49,661 nt of DNA, from the NCBI RefSeq assembly GCF_030326305.1, contig NZ_JACAKB010000024.1, positions 1 to 49,661 of the forward strand, read 5' to 3'. The DNA comes from Myroides odoratimimus. GTDB lineage: Bacteria; Bacteroidota; Bacteroidia; Flavobacteriales; Flavobacteriaceae. The position numbers and the translations under genes are program-made. The notes beneath the pieces were generated by a model, which was not told the origin of the DNA, made no database searches, and saw only the letters and a program-made list of their open reading frames with translations. Below are positions 33,148-43,149 of the stretch, in pieces; the first letter of the stretch is position 1; the number at the start of each line of letters is the position of its first letter.

Positions 33148-36100
33148 TATAAACCGTTCCATTACCACGAGAGAAAACATATTCATTTCCTGAAGCTTCC
33201 TTAACGTCGTGTGTTGATGGTGCTCTTTGCCATTGATAAGTAGTTATACTTCCTCCTATGGTTGTTCCATGTCCACTTCCTACCCCTTCAATTATCTGTC
33301 CGCTTGGATGACTATGAAAAGTAATATCTCCGTTTCTTATTGTAGGATAAGTAATAAACACATTCAAATCAGTTTTAGGATTGCCTACTGGACCTATTAG
33401 AGACTCTATCACTTTTCCATTTCTAAGAACTCCTCCATATTCTCTATTATTAGCATCAGAAGTCCCCTCCTTTCCATTATCTTGATTAACTATGTTAACC
33501 ATATCTTGGCGAACACTTTGGTCACCAACAATTTCTACACTATTATTGTATGCTATTGAATCATTTTGGAATGCCCCTGTATTTCCTGAATTTTTCTTAA
33601 TAAAATTTGTTGTTGCTTTTGCATCATTTTTTGATATACCAGCAGATGCGACACCGCTTTCAAAACTTTTTGAGTTGTTTTTACAACATAAACTTTGTCA
33701 TCTTCTATACCATCATTACCCAAATATTTTCTATTTTTATCAAGAAAATCTCCATCTAACATCCCTGTCGGGTCTATTCTATTGATAGGATTATTACTTA
33801 CAAAATGGTATGGTTTTTATTCGATTGAACTTCCCCCAACGGGTCCACATTCATCCATCTACCAATAGCTGCATCATAGTTACGAGCACCATAATCGTAA
33901 TAGTTAAGACCTAACTCTTCCTGTTTCTCCTTGCCATTGTATTGATATTTATAATCTTTCATTAAAGCATCATTCTTCTGATTATAGCCCTTATGTGCTA
34001 ATCCAAAAGGATAATAGTTCGTCTCTTCTATAATCTCATTTGCTTCAATTGTGTTGTTTTTACTCTTATCACTATAAGACAGTCTTACATTGCCCAGATG
34101 ATCTTTAAATTGATATACATAAGCATTAGTTTCAGCATTAAAAAAACCTTCTGCTGTAGGTAAGAAACTAAGTTTTCCTTTTACATACTGAAACCCTCCT
34201 AGATAATTTGTTATGGTAACTACACCTTTCTCTGTTACTTTCTTCTGTATTTTCTCTCCACTAGCTGTATAAAGATACTCTATTTTATCAGTTCCAAAGT
34301 TAATCTCAACAGGTAAATTTAAGTGATTATACTTAATTTTAGTTATTTTTTTGTGTTTATCACTAGTGAGATTACCAAACTCATCATAGATGTAATCAGC
34401 ACCTGCAGTATTTACTTGTTTAAAACCTTCTTGATTTTCTGTGGCATCTCTTACAGTAGATAAAACCTATTACTCCCTGATTCATAACCATAAGTAAGCT
34501 TATCAATTACAGTTGTTACTCCCCCTATTGAAGCTCCGTTTCTATCAAGTTTTAAAATATTTCCATTTTTGTCATAGGCTAGTTTTTCATCATATAAATT
34601 AGCTGTTGAAGCTGAATTTAAATCAGGAGATTTAAAAGAACCTAACACTAATCTATTAGCACCATCATATACATAGCCATAACTGCGCTTTTTATTATCT
34701 ATACCACTAACCCAAATCTGTTCTGAGATATTACCATTATACATTGCTTTTACACCACTAATACTTTGCTCTGGCTTATTGTAGTTTAATTTAAGGGCAA
34801 ATAATGAGCGTTTACCATTGTTTAATTGTCCTAAGTTATTTGTATTGTTAACCTCTGTAAGCCATCCTCTGATATTATATTTATACTGTAATTCTTGTAA
34901 GAATGTATTAGTAGTTGTCGCACTACCAGAGCGCTTTCCACCAATGCGTTTTTTCTCTAAAGTCCCTAGTTCATCATATACGTTTTCAAAAAGTACAACC
35001 TCTGCTAAATTATTAACCTTATGAGTTTGATGTAACAATCTTTCTGCGTGATCATAAACAAAGTTTTCTTCAACAATACTTTGCACTGCAACGTTATCTC
35101 TTTTGTGTTTAGTGGTTACTTTTAAAGGAAAACCTGTAAAAGTATACTTTGTATCTACTTGTGTATATCCTTGTAAATAATTCTTAGTATAACTTCTAAG
35201 AGCACGACTGTTATAATCATACAACATAAAAGTAATATTTGCTTTATTCTCACTAGAAGTAGTTAATACTCTTGTCCAATTTCCTGTGAGTAATCCTTTT
35301 GCATTTTGTATAACTGTTTGACCTTCTATTGCTGTAAAGTTAGTTGCTGCTCCAGGATAGGTATAATCGTCATAATAGTTAACACTTAGTACAGTAAGAT
35401 TATCTTTTGGAAAAACAGTATTAGTGTAAGTTACAGGTGCTCCTCCGATGTTTGTTGATGAAGCTCTTTTCTCAAAAGATGTAGCACTAGCATTTACATT
35501 ATCCTGAAAAGTCTTACGCGTAGTTTCACTAACTGCTAATCCATTGTAAAACCCACTGTAAATCACTCTAGAATGAGCATCATACTTAGTTACCATCCAT
35601 CCTTTAGCCTCAGTACCAAAAGGATTATATACAGGTCCTATAGCTACTAGTCTATCTGATTTGTCATAGACCATGTATTCCCAAGTCTTACCTGGTAGTT
35701 TTTTAGCAACTAGTCGGTTTTTGGTATCGTATTTATATTGATAACCTAGCTTGTCTACATTAGCCAGGGTAACATCACCATTTAATAGTGGAGAAGTTAC
35801 TATAGATAGATTTCCATATTGATCATAGATATAATAAGTATCTAATGTTTCTCCTGTACCTGTAATCACTCCAGAGCCTCTTAAAGGGTTATTAGGCAAC
35901 TGTTCTACTTCTTTTGTGGTATTATCTATCTGGTTATCTACATTTTTTTCTAGATTTTCTACAATCTTGTCAAAATTATCAATGACATCCTGTACTGACT
36001 TTCCTTTAAGTTCATCTCCAATTATATTACTTACACTAGGCATAGGACTTGACATAGGTGCATTAGAGGCTACACTAAAGAGTTTTGTAAGTCCTTGAGT

Positions 36101-36945
36101 ATTATTGTAGACTCTTTTTAAAACTACTTTTCCTTCTTGATCTTTAAACTCTTCTGTTACATTACCATTTTCATTAGATACAGAGCTCACATAAAGAGAG
36201 TTTGCTGGGTAAAATCCATTACCAACATTGCTTGCTGTAGTATAATCATAAAATCCTTTACTTGCGTTTAATACAGCATTTACACGTCTGTATTTGACCT
36301 CATTTGCGTATTGAATCGATAGGTAAAATCAACTGTATGATCTCCACTGATTTTCCAATCCTCTCCAGGAGAACCTGTTTTTAATACTCTTTTAAGTGGT
36401 GAATTCTCATATAGGGTCTCACTGTAAGGATTTAGAGTATTTTCATACTTAGGAGTTTTATAATAGTTAAGTATTTCTGTTTTTATAGATTCACTATATA
36501 GTGCTGGAGAGTTACTTGGTTCATTAGTTCCAGGATTTGTCGGATTTGTTGGATTTGTTGGATCTGTTATTATAGGAGGCAAAATAGAAGGATTATAAAA
36601 CCCTAGTACAACTTCAGAAGGATTAGATATAATATAAGACTCTTCTTTTCCCAATTCTTTGAAAGATTTATTTAGATCATTGTTTAAAACTTTTCCAAAG
36701 GCTAAAGGAGAATACTCCCTAAATTTTAATCCTAAGTTATCTTTTACAATATTATAGTGTTTTTTAAAAGAAATAATTTGATTTATATCTTCTTCCAATA
36801 TCAATCCTCTTAAACTCACATGATTTAAATCTATAAAGGTTATATATTCAACACTTTGTGTTTTTTTAATACTATAATCAGCGCTCTCTAACACCCCTTT
36901 TCCAAGGTTAGCATTCTCTATTTTTGCATTAATTACGGTGTAAGT

Positions 36946-37009
36946 ATTAAGATACTTCGATTTTTTTAATTCTTTCTCAGATACTTTCGAAACAGTAAGT
37001 CCTTTTTTA
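36946..37009 (-). repeat. 64-bp segment shared with 6440-6503 (copy 2)
   Basis: It is gap-free with three mismatches relative to the segment inside the unknown gene 6221-6763. Here it supplies the first 20 or so codons of the Rhs frame (NKKGLTVSKVSEKELKK), after which similarity to that gene stops abruptly. It looks like a transplanted gene fragment. Confidence 0.85.
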
Positions 37010-37022
37010 TTCATTCTATAAC

Positions 37023-37670
37023 CTATTTTATTAATGTGGTTAAGAGTAAGATTGAACCAAAAATTAGCAGGAGTATAGCATAGAGATAAACGGGTGGATT
37101 GTTTTTTCGTTTTCTTGCTTTTTCCATTTTAGCTAAGGCTTTAAAATAGGATTCAGACAATTCGCCTTGCGTATCTAAAGCCTTCATCTGATCCATAAAG
37201 TGTAGTACGAAACTAAAATACACCTCTGCTTCTTGTTTTCCTTCTTCATTGTTTTTGGATAGTAGATCATAAGTTATTAAAATATTATTTTTCAAACGAA
37301 TCCTTAGTCCCGGAGCAGGATTATCCCAATTCAACCAAGTGAACTTCAAGTCTATCCAATAGGAGTGAATTTTTGCATAGGGAATATCTCCAAATACTTT
37401 GGATTGTATTCCTGATGGAGTAAGGCTTACGGTTTCGCGTCCTTGGCGTGTAGATTGAATAATCTTAAAAACACAATACCCACAAATCATTACTATCAAA
37501 AGGATAATAAAAAAAGTAGCTAACTCAATATAATTAGAGTTTTTAATCAAGAAAAAACTTTCAATAAGGAGTAGGGATATAAGCAGTGCAAATCCACCTA
37601 TAATAGTACCAAGTAGTCTGTAAATGTATTTGACTTTGATCAATCTAAATTTAAAACTTGCTTTTTCCAT
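37023..37670 (-). CDS. Membrane protein of the Rhs cluster (PH-like), paralogue of 39657
   Basis: The 215-residue protein has two N-terminal transmembrane helices (about residues 18-38 and 48-66) and a C-terminal one (YLYAILLLIFGSILLLTTL). The cytosolic middle domain reads LTPSGIQSKVFGDIPYAKIH, then FTWLNWDNPAPGLRIRLKN. It parallels LRTNRFNSQYFGIIRFEDIN and LPWINWNMASPTLKIKLQN in the protein at 39657-41144. The shared W[LI]NW[DN].A.P.L.I[RK]L.N motif suggests a bacterial PH-like fold. It ends 8 bp before the Rhs start. The function is unknown; a role in placing or exporting the Rhs protein is possible. Confidence 0.55.
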   Translation of the reverse strand: MEKASFKFRLIKVKYIYRLLGTIIGGFALLISLLLIESFFLIKNSNYIELATFFIILLIVMICGYCVFKIIQSTRQGRETVSLTPSGIQSKVFGDIPYAKIHSYWIDLKFTWLNWDNPAPGLRIRLKNNILITYDLLSKNNEEGKQEAEVYFSFVLHFMDQMKALDTQGELSESYFKALAKMEKARKRKNNPPVYLYAILLLIFGSILLLTTLIK

Positions 37671-37684
37671 CTGTTTTTAATTTT

Positions 37685-38479
37685 TCATAGTTCTATTTCC
37701 ATGTATTTCTGTACTATTTGCTTCGTATAGGATCCAGGAATCGGAAGTTCTGTTACAGCCAATTTTATTGGATAGTTTCCAATCTGTATTATCATTTGTG
37801 GTCTATCTAATTTGATGATTCCTTTGTATTTAACTTTCAATCCTACCTCAAAAACAAAGGCAAAAGTAATTGTTCCGGATACCGTTACCTGTTTTTGTGT
37901 TCCCTGCATTAATTCCTGCTTTTGTTCCGAGAGCTGGATATAACGCACTCCATAACACAGCAGAGAGTGAGGGAGTCTAGTGATTTCTACTTCAGCATTT
38001 GTCAATATAGCTGAATTGATTATCCTATATCCTCCAGAAATGAGATAACTAAAATCAACGGAAACTTCCTCACCATTATCAAACTTGAAACTGAATCCTT
38101 GCCTGCGTCCACCTACTCCGACCAGCTGCCCTCGGATCACTTCTTTTTTAGAGTGTATTTTATCTTTTTCAAACAATATTGCTTTCTTGCGATATGCCAA
38201 GAACATCCATCGAAAAGCAAATATCGTAATCCATACCGTGAAGATAGCAAGCGTGCCAAAAATTAATACTACTAATCCTAAATCAATGATCTCCGCATCT
38301 TTTATGCTGTAACGATTTGACCGTAATTCATCATAAACCAAACGAATAAGGAGGTAGCTTAAGTAAGTTAAACAACCAGTAAGTATCAGACCTACCCACT
38401 TATTTGCTTGCGCAGAACGATAACGCATGATTAAGTCTTTTCTTTCTTTTTTGCTAAGTGTTTGTTTGTTTCTAATCAT
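37685..38479 (-). CDS. Membrane protein of the Rhs cluster
   Basis: The 264-residue protein has two N-terminal transmembrane helices (about residues 26-48 and 66-92). A large soluble, beta-rich domain follows with RGQLVGVGGRRQGFSFKFDN and VDFSYLISGGYRIINSAIL. Its start overlaps the stop of the upstream gene by 4 bp, and the next gene follows after 14 bp. I do not recognise a family. Confidence 0.5.
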   Translation of the reverse strand: MIRNKQTLSKKERKDLIMRYRSAQANKWVGLILTGCLTYLSYLLIRLVYDELRSNRYSIKDAEIIDLGLVVLIFGTLAIFTVWITIFAFRWMFLAYRKKAILFEKDKIHSKKEVIRGQLVGVGGRRQGFSFKFDNGEEVSVDFSYLISGGYRIINSAILTNAEVEITRLPHSLLCYGVRYIQLSEQKQELMQGTQKQVTVSGTITFAFVFEVGLKVKYKGIIKLDRPQMIIQIGNYPIKLAVTELPIPGSYTKQIVQKYMEIEL

Positions 38480-39201
38480 TTTTTATCTATTTTCAACTCA
38501 AATGTAAACTCACAGTCTCTGCCTTCAGGATGAACTATCCGAATGTATTTCTTTTGAGATTCTTCATCCACCTCAAAATAAACTATACTGTTTTTAGCTA
38601 TAGATTGTCCATTAAGTTTTGTGTTCTCGGCAATATGTGCCTGAATTGGCTTTCCCTCTTTGCTGAGAACAATTTCTCCACACACGGGCAACTCTGCTAT
38701 ATATTGGACATCCAGCAGATGACCTCTTATAGTTTCTTCCCTTAGATACACACTCCAATCTTTATCAAAAACAAACCCAAAAAAATCTGTAGATTCTGAA
38801 AGTGTTACCCACCTAATATCGTCTAAAGTAGCGTGTTCTTTTTTCTTAACATCAAATCTATTGCGCCATCTTATGCGTGTCCCTTTGGGTAAAGAAAGCC
38901 TAGGAAAGTCTAAATCTGTATCCAACACCGTGTTTTGTGTACGCTCTAGCTTACGATCATTGAGTTCCGCCCGCCATTTATAAAACACCTGATTGTCTAA
39001 ATAAACGTAAGCACCATATATTCCTAGTATCAGGATTAATCCACCTATAAAGATCAGGAAGCCACTTCCTATCTTACCGCCTAAAGAAGTAGTGACTATA
39101 AACCACCTTTTAGCTAAGAATAGTAACAGCCCTCCTATTAAGAGGTAAACATACCAGAGCGTAATGGCAAAGTAATAGATCAAGTATAATATTCCTACCA
39201 T
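38476..39201 (-). CDS. Membrane protein of the Rhs cluster
   Basis: The 241-residue protein has two N-terminal transmembrane helices (about residues 2-28 and 42-67). A basic loop and a beta-rich soluble domain follow (PKGTRIRWRNRFDVKKKEHA, later YIAELPVCGEIVLSKEGKPI). It overlaps the downstream gene by 4 bp (translational coupling). Its two-helix plus beta-domain plan resembles its neighbour, hinting at old duplication. The function is unknown. Confidence 0.5.
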   Translation of the reverse strand: MVGILYLIYYFAITLWYVYLLIGGLLLFLAKRWFIVTTSLGGKIGSGFLIFIGGLILILGIYGAYVYLDNQVFYKWRAELNDRKLERTQNTVLDTDLDFPRLSLPKGTRIRWRNRFDVKKKEHATLDDIRWVTLSESTDFFGFVFDKDWSVYLREETIRGHLLDVQYIAELPVCGEIVLSKEGKPIQAHIAENTKLNGQSIAKNSIVYFEVDEESQKKYIRIVHPEGRDCEFTFELKIDKK

Positions 39202-39222
39202 AGTTTTCTTAATTCAGCTTAT

Positions 39223-39648
39223 TCATTTTTTTTTAAATATTACAAATCCCTGTGAGGGGATGCTCTCAAAAAGCAGGATATAAGTTTGAGGAAGCACAAC
39301 GTCTTTAATTCTATCAAATTTAATATCTTCATACAAAAACCAAGACTGCTCTTGATAGGGTACAGATATGCCTTCTGCTTGTGGGAAGTTTTGTGTGAAG
39401 TATCGACTGCTCCAATCTGCAGAAGAGGTTGTAAGTTTTTTGTCACTCTGTTTGTCAAACACATGGAATCTTACGGTTTGTATTTCGGAGTCATCTGTTT
39501 CAGGCTCTACAGTCAACTTGATATAATATTCTTCCAAAAAATCATCTAATATAAAGCTGGTTTGCGCTTTTGCCAACTTAAGCATACCTAATACGATAAT
39601 TAAAGTAGTTAACCAATGGGAACCTATATATAGTGTTTGTTTTCTCAT
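39223..39648 (-). CDS. Exported small protein of the Rhs cluster
   Basis: The 141-residue protein has a signal peptide ending near KLAKAQ (MRKQTLYIGSHWLTTLIIVL is its first part). The mature part is beta-rich, with YYIKLTVEPETDDSEIQTVR and ILLFESIPSQGFVIFKKK. It is probably periplasmic. It is spaced 8 bp from the upstream gene and 21 bp from the next, in the same operon. It is not recognised. Confidence 0.5.
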   Translation of the reverse strand: MRKQTLYIGSHWLTTLIIVLGMLKLAKAQTSFILDDFLEEYYIKLTVEPETDDSEIQTVRFHVFDKQSDKKLTTSSADWSSRYFTQNFPQAEGISVPYQEQSWFLYEDIKFDRIKDVVLPQTYILLFESIPSQGFVIFKKK

Positions 39649-39656
39649 TCGAATAC

Positions 39657-41144
39657 TTATTGATTTTTATGTGATGTCCCTTTAATACGTTTTCTTATTT
39701 CTATTGCCTCTTGCAATTCTTTTATTGAAGAATCTGTGATTTCCTCTGGGGGAGTTTCAATTGGATCCCCATTTCCGTTATGCTTATACAGATGAAATGA
39801 AAAAGTAATATCTTGATCATTATTTAAAAATTCGACAATAGTTTTTGAGGCTATTTGAAAACTTTCTAGATCCATTCCTTCACTTTCCATAGCTATAAGA
39901 TACCATTTCGGTTGAGAAGCTTGTAGCTGTTTAGAATAGCTGCGATTGTTAAACATGGGTGCATGTCGATACAGCTGCTTTTTAAGTTCTGCTTCGGATT
40001 CGAAAATAAAATGTCCAACAAATTGTAAACCTAAGTTTGAGGCAGTCTCTTTTTCCTCGCTATTGTCCAATAGAAACTTGATAGATTTAGGTTCTTTTGG
40101 CTTTCCTATTCCAGAGCTTTTAAGTTGTTTCCAAACTCCATTTTCATTTTCTAGAGACAGATAGAAGTTTCTCTCTTTCGGATGAGTCAAAAAGTTCAGG
40201 ATCTGCGTATCTGTATTCAGTGCGTTCAACTGATCTAGATCCTCAATTTTTGTACTCTTGATATAGGGAACTAAGTGAAGCTTGGCTAAGCTATCGTTGG
40301 TGTACATATATATTGCGCCCTCCTCCGCAATTGCATTTCTTAACAATACGGGATACTGGTCCATACGTTGCTGAGAATATGTCATCATATCTCTCATAGG
40401 TTTTGTCTTGTAATATTCGATTATTTTACCGCCAAAAAATCGAGCAAACAAGACAAAACCAATAATAAAGCTGAAAGGGATCACAATATTCTTTCGTAGT
40501 TTTTTCTTCCGAGCTTTAGCAATTGCCCGAATTGCTGTCTCATATTCGTTTTCCTGCGGTGAAAGAGAAGGAGAGGAGATTGTCTTTTTTGAAGAAAAAC
40601 TAGTTTCTTTATTCAAATTCTGTTTATAAACCTCCCAATACCTAGTGAAATCAGATAAGAATTTTAAGTACTCTTCCAGTTCGGTGTTGTTTTGGTCAGG
40701 CTTGGGGTGAAACCGAATGACTTTTTCGTTCTGTAATTTTATTTTTAGAGTTGGAGAAGCCATATTCCAATTTATCCATGGTAAGCTTTGCCTTATGCTG
40801 TAGCTATTGATGTCCTCAAATCGGATAATACCGAAGTATTGGGAATTGAAACGATTTGTTCTTAGAATTATCTTTTCAGGTTCTGCATATTTTGCACGAA
40901 CTTTGCGCCATTTCCAAACACTGTAAATTATATTGCCTGTCATTGACATTAGTACAAAGCCTATTAAGTATAAGATGTAAATAGATTGACCTTGATACTT
41001 CAGTAAAAAGATGACAGGGACAACAATCATCAGTAACAAACCTCCAAACAGACTCAGCAAAAAAAAGTAGGTTGGTTGAAGTTGTGTGATATAGAAGCGA
41101 TATGTTTTTAAGTTTTGCATCCCTTGACTTAGTCGTTTGTTCAT
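39657..41144 (-). CDS. Large membrane protein heading the Rhs cluster
   Basis: The 495-residue protein has two N-terminal transmembrane helices (about 27-48 and 54-76). A PH-like region (LRTNRFNSQYFGIIRFEDIN, then LPWINWNMASPTLKIKL) is followed by a Ser-rich linker, a third transmembrane helix near 225-245 (NIVIPFSFIIGFVLFARFFG) and a 250-residue soluble C-terminal domain. It is the first gene of the minus-strand cluster. A -7 box (TATTTTTG, complement of 41192-41199) lies about 48 bp upstream. It is paralogous in its first half to 37023-37670. The function is unknown. Confidence 0.55.
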   Translation of the reverse strand: MNKRLSQGMQNLKTYRFYITQLQPTYFFLLSLFGGLLLMIVVPVIFLLKYQGQSIYILYLIGFVLMSMTGNIIYSVWKWRKVRAKYAEPEKIILRTNRFNSQYFGIIRFEDINSYSIRQSLPWINWNMASPTLKIKLQNEKVIRFHPKPDQNNTELEEYLKFLSDFTRYWEVYKQNLNKETSFSSKKTISSPSLSPQENEYETAIRAIAKARKKKLRKNIVIPFSFIIGFVLFARFFGGKIIEYYKTKPMRDMMTYSQQRMDQYPVLLRNAIAEEGAIYMYTNDSLAKLHLVPYIKSTKIEDLDQLNALNTDTQILNFLTHPKERNFYLSLENENGVWKQLKSSGIGKPKEPKSIKFLLDNSEEKETASNLGLQFVGHFIFESEAELKKQLYRHAPMFNNRSYSKQLQASQPKWYLIAMESEGMDLESFQIASKTIVEFLNNDQDITFSFHLYKHNGNGDPIETPPEEITDSSIKELQEAIEIRKRIKGTSHKNQ

Positions 41145-41191
41145 ACCTCAACTACCATTGTGATGATGTGGTATTAACTAATTAATATGAG

Positions 41192-41199
41192 CAAAAATA
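41192..41199 (-). promoter_or_regulatory. -7 box of the Rhs cluster
   Basis: On the minus strand TATTTTTG fits TAnnTTTG and precedes the 41144 start by about 47 bp. No good -33 TTG is seen at the expected distance. Confidence 0.4.
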
Positions 41200-41314
41200 T
41201 GTTAATAAATAGATATTCTTATCATATGAAGCGTCTACAAAGTATCTACATATAAGTTTAATTATTGATTGTTAGTCTTTTACAAGTGTTAAATAGAAGG
41301 TCTATTTTTTGTTC

Positions 41315-41322
41315 TATATTTG
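41315..41322 (+). promoter_or_regulatory. -7 box of the TPR/HTH regulator gene
   Basis: TATATTTG matches the Bacteroidota -7 consensus exactly, 18 bp before ATG 41341. It contains the TTG that a longer gene model would use as start, which argues for the ATG. Confidence 0.65.
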
Positions 41323-41340
41323 ACAACAATCAGAAATAGA

Positions 41341-43149
41341 ATGAGAAGAACTTGTTTTTTTTATATATGTTTAATACAGTTCCTATACGTTGTATGGACG
41401 CCTTCGTTTGCTCAAAAAGCAATAAGTGATTCGCTGGAGGTATTGCTGTCCAATTCTCAGTTAGACACCCAAACTCGAATTTTAAGCTTGTGTCAATTGG
41501 CAAATAGCATTTCATTAGCCCACCTTGATAAGGCTATTCAAACTAATAAAAAAGCCATTGTACTAGGCCAAAAACACCAATATACAGACGGTCTCTGCCT
41601 CGCATGGTCACAGCAAGTGCAGTTTGAAATGATCCAAAGGGATGGCATAGCTGCTCAGAAAGCTGCTGACAGTATGTTCTACTATACACAAAATGCATCT
41701 AAACTTTATAAAGGAATTGCCTATTTCAGAATGGGCTATTTGCAAAATTTACAAAACAAACCTGAAGATGCATTTGAGAGTTGGGAAAAAGCTATTCCCC
41801 TACTGGAAGAGAATAAAGGACAAAAGTACTTGTCAAATATTTATTACCTAAAGTTCGGAATATATTCGGAGCGTGAAAATCAAAACGACGCAGCAAGATA
41901 TGTCTGTTTAGCACTGAAAACTGCACAAAAAAGCAAAGATATAGATGCGCAGATCAAAGCTTGGCAGATTAACGGTACCCATGAAGTAGATTTATTTGAA
42001 CGAAAAAGGGACACTTCTCGTCTTCAGACTGCAGAAAATGCTTTTGAACAATCCATTTCACTATACAAGCAACATGAGACTTCTATTAAGAATCCAAGTG
42101 TTGTGGCTCTTTCTGCACTGTATCTGGCGAACTTGTACCTGGAATATGATTCTTCTTTAAAGAAAAAAGAGATAATAGAATACGTGAATCTTGCTTTACG
42201 AACTTCGAAAGAAGTCAACAATATTGAGATGCAGGCTAACGGATATGCAATACTCGGCAAAATCCATATGCAGGCTGCAGATTGGTCTAAAGCCGAAAAA
42301 GCACTACTAACACAAAAGGCCTTAGCTAACTCACTGCCTTCGTCTAATTATTATTTAGAGTTGAATAACTTGGAATTGTTGGCTAACCTGTATGAAAAAA
42401 AGGGAAATACGCAAAAAGCTTTAGACTATTATCAAAAATATATAACGACTTATAAAAAAGTATTCGACTCGAAACAGACCGAAATTATTCAACAGCTGGA
42501 AGCTCAATATGAGAATGACAAAAAGAGTAAAGAATTGGAATTGCTACACCAAAAAAATGCTTTTCAAAAAAGACAGACTTGGCTGTATAGTGCCATAGCA
42601 CTTATTACTATAACAGGATTATTGTTTTTGTTTGTAGCGTATAGGTTTAAACTAAAATATGCTTTGGAACGGGAAAAGCTTCAAATTGAGGAAGCGGCAA
42701 GATTAAAAGCTGAACAAACTTTAATCGCACAGGAGAAAGAACAATTGCAAAAGGAATTGATGGTCGGGATGCTGCAAATAGAACGTGGTGCTGAATCGCT
42801 CAAGGAATTAAAAGAAAAAATAGAAACTGCCAAAAGCCAACATCCCCAGCTCAATCAATTTATCAAAGAAGAACTGAGAATCAACAATGATTTTGACCTG
42901 ATCCGCTCAGAAATACAAGATATTCACCCAGATTTTTTCAAGCAATTACAGGATAAAGCCTCTGAAAGACTAACCCAAACCGATCTGCGCTATTGTGCTT
43001 ATTTTTCCCTCCAATTTTCCACCAAGCAAATAGCCGAACTCTTAAATGTTGCACCCAAAAGTGTCCGCATGGCAAAATATCGTTTGAAACAAAAATTTGA
43101 ATTGGATAAGGAAGATGATTTCGATGCTTTTCTTCAGGGTTTGTCGTAA
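41341..43149 (+). CDS. TPR signal-transduction protein with C-terminal HTH
   Basis: The 602-residue protein starts with a signal-anchor or signal peptide (MRRTCFFYICLIQFLYVVWT, then PSFAQ). About eight TPR-like helical repeats follow to residue 380. Next come a transmembrane helix (WLYSAIALITITGLLFLFVAY, about residues 412-432), a coiled coil, and a cytosolic LuxR-like HTH (TDLRYCAYFSLQFSTKQIAE, then LLNVAPKSVRMAKYRLKQKF). This one-component Bacteroidota architecture passes an envelope signal to DNA. It is divergent from the five-gene membrane cluster plus Rhs, which is the natural candidate target. ATG 41341 is preferred to TTG 41320. Confidence 0.8.
   Translation: MRRTCFFYICLIQFLYVVWTPSFAQKAISDSLEVLLSNSQLDTQTRILSLCQLANSISLAHLDKAIQTNKKAIVLGQKHQYTDGLCLAWSQQVQFEMIQRDGIAAQKAADSMFYYTQNASKLYKGIAYFRMGYLQNLQNKPEDAFESWEKAIPLLEENKGQKYLSNIYYLKFGIYSERENQNDAARYVCLALKTAQKSKDIDAQIKAWQINGTHEVDLFERKRDTSRLQTAENAFEQSISLYKQHETSIKNPSVVALSALYLANLYLEYDSSLKKKEIIEYVNLALRTSKEVNNIEMQANGYAILGKIHMQAADWSKAEKALLTQKALANSLPSSNYYLELNNLELLANLYEKKGNTQKALDYYQKYITTYKKVFDSKQTEIIQQLEAQYENDKKSKELELLHQKNAFQKRQTWLYSAIALITITGLLFLFVAYRFKLKYALEREKLQIEEAARLKAEQTLIAQEKEQLQKELMVGMLQIERGAESLKELKEKIETAKSQHPQLNQFIKEELRINNDFDLIRSEIQDIHPDFFKQLQDKASERLTQTDLRYCAYFSLQFSTKQIAELLNVAPKSVRMAKYRLKQKFELDKEDDFDAFLQGLS

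Larger units (their letters stand above)
31505..37014 (-). pseudogene. YD-repeat (Rhs) polymorphic toxin with C-terminal JAB domain, disrupted
   Basis: One Rhs gene is recoverable from several frames. The N-terminal part is 36280-37014, with an NPTNPTNPG linker and NPYSETLYENSPLKRVLK. The YD-repeat core is 34451-36190 plus 33820-34460, ending FKDHLGNVRLSY, NYYPFGL, YQYNGKE and GLNYYDYGARNYDAAIGRWM. The toxin region (33137-33700) carries ITFHSHPSGQ and APSTHDV, the HxHP...SxxD signature of JAB metallopeptidases. Four -1 frameshifts lie at short homopolymers (36303-36305, 34462-34465, near 33814-33818, 33667-33671). An IS4-family element splits the last 21 codons. Removing IS and one target copy restores GNGTVYIYNKSGVVAIIPQN to the stop at 31505. 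Sequencing error at the homopolymers cannot be excluded. Confidence 0.8.

Noticed and set aside
39240-39549. Additional ORFs overlapping the 39223-39648 gene on both strands
   Set aside because: They lack a signal peptide or conserved features and lie inside a gene with correct operon spacing.
41320-41340. TTG start for the TPR/HTH protein
   Set aside because: The TTG is part of a TATATTTG -7 box, so it is probably upstream of the transcript start; ATG 41341 gives a normal signal peptide.
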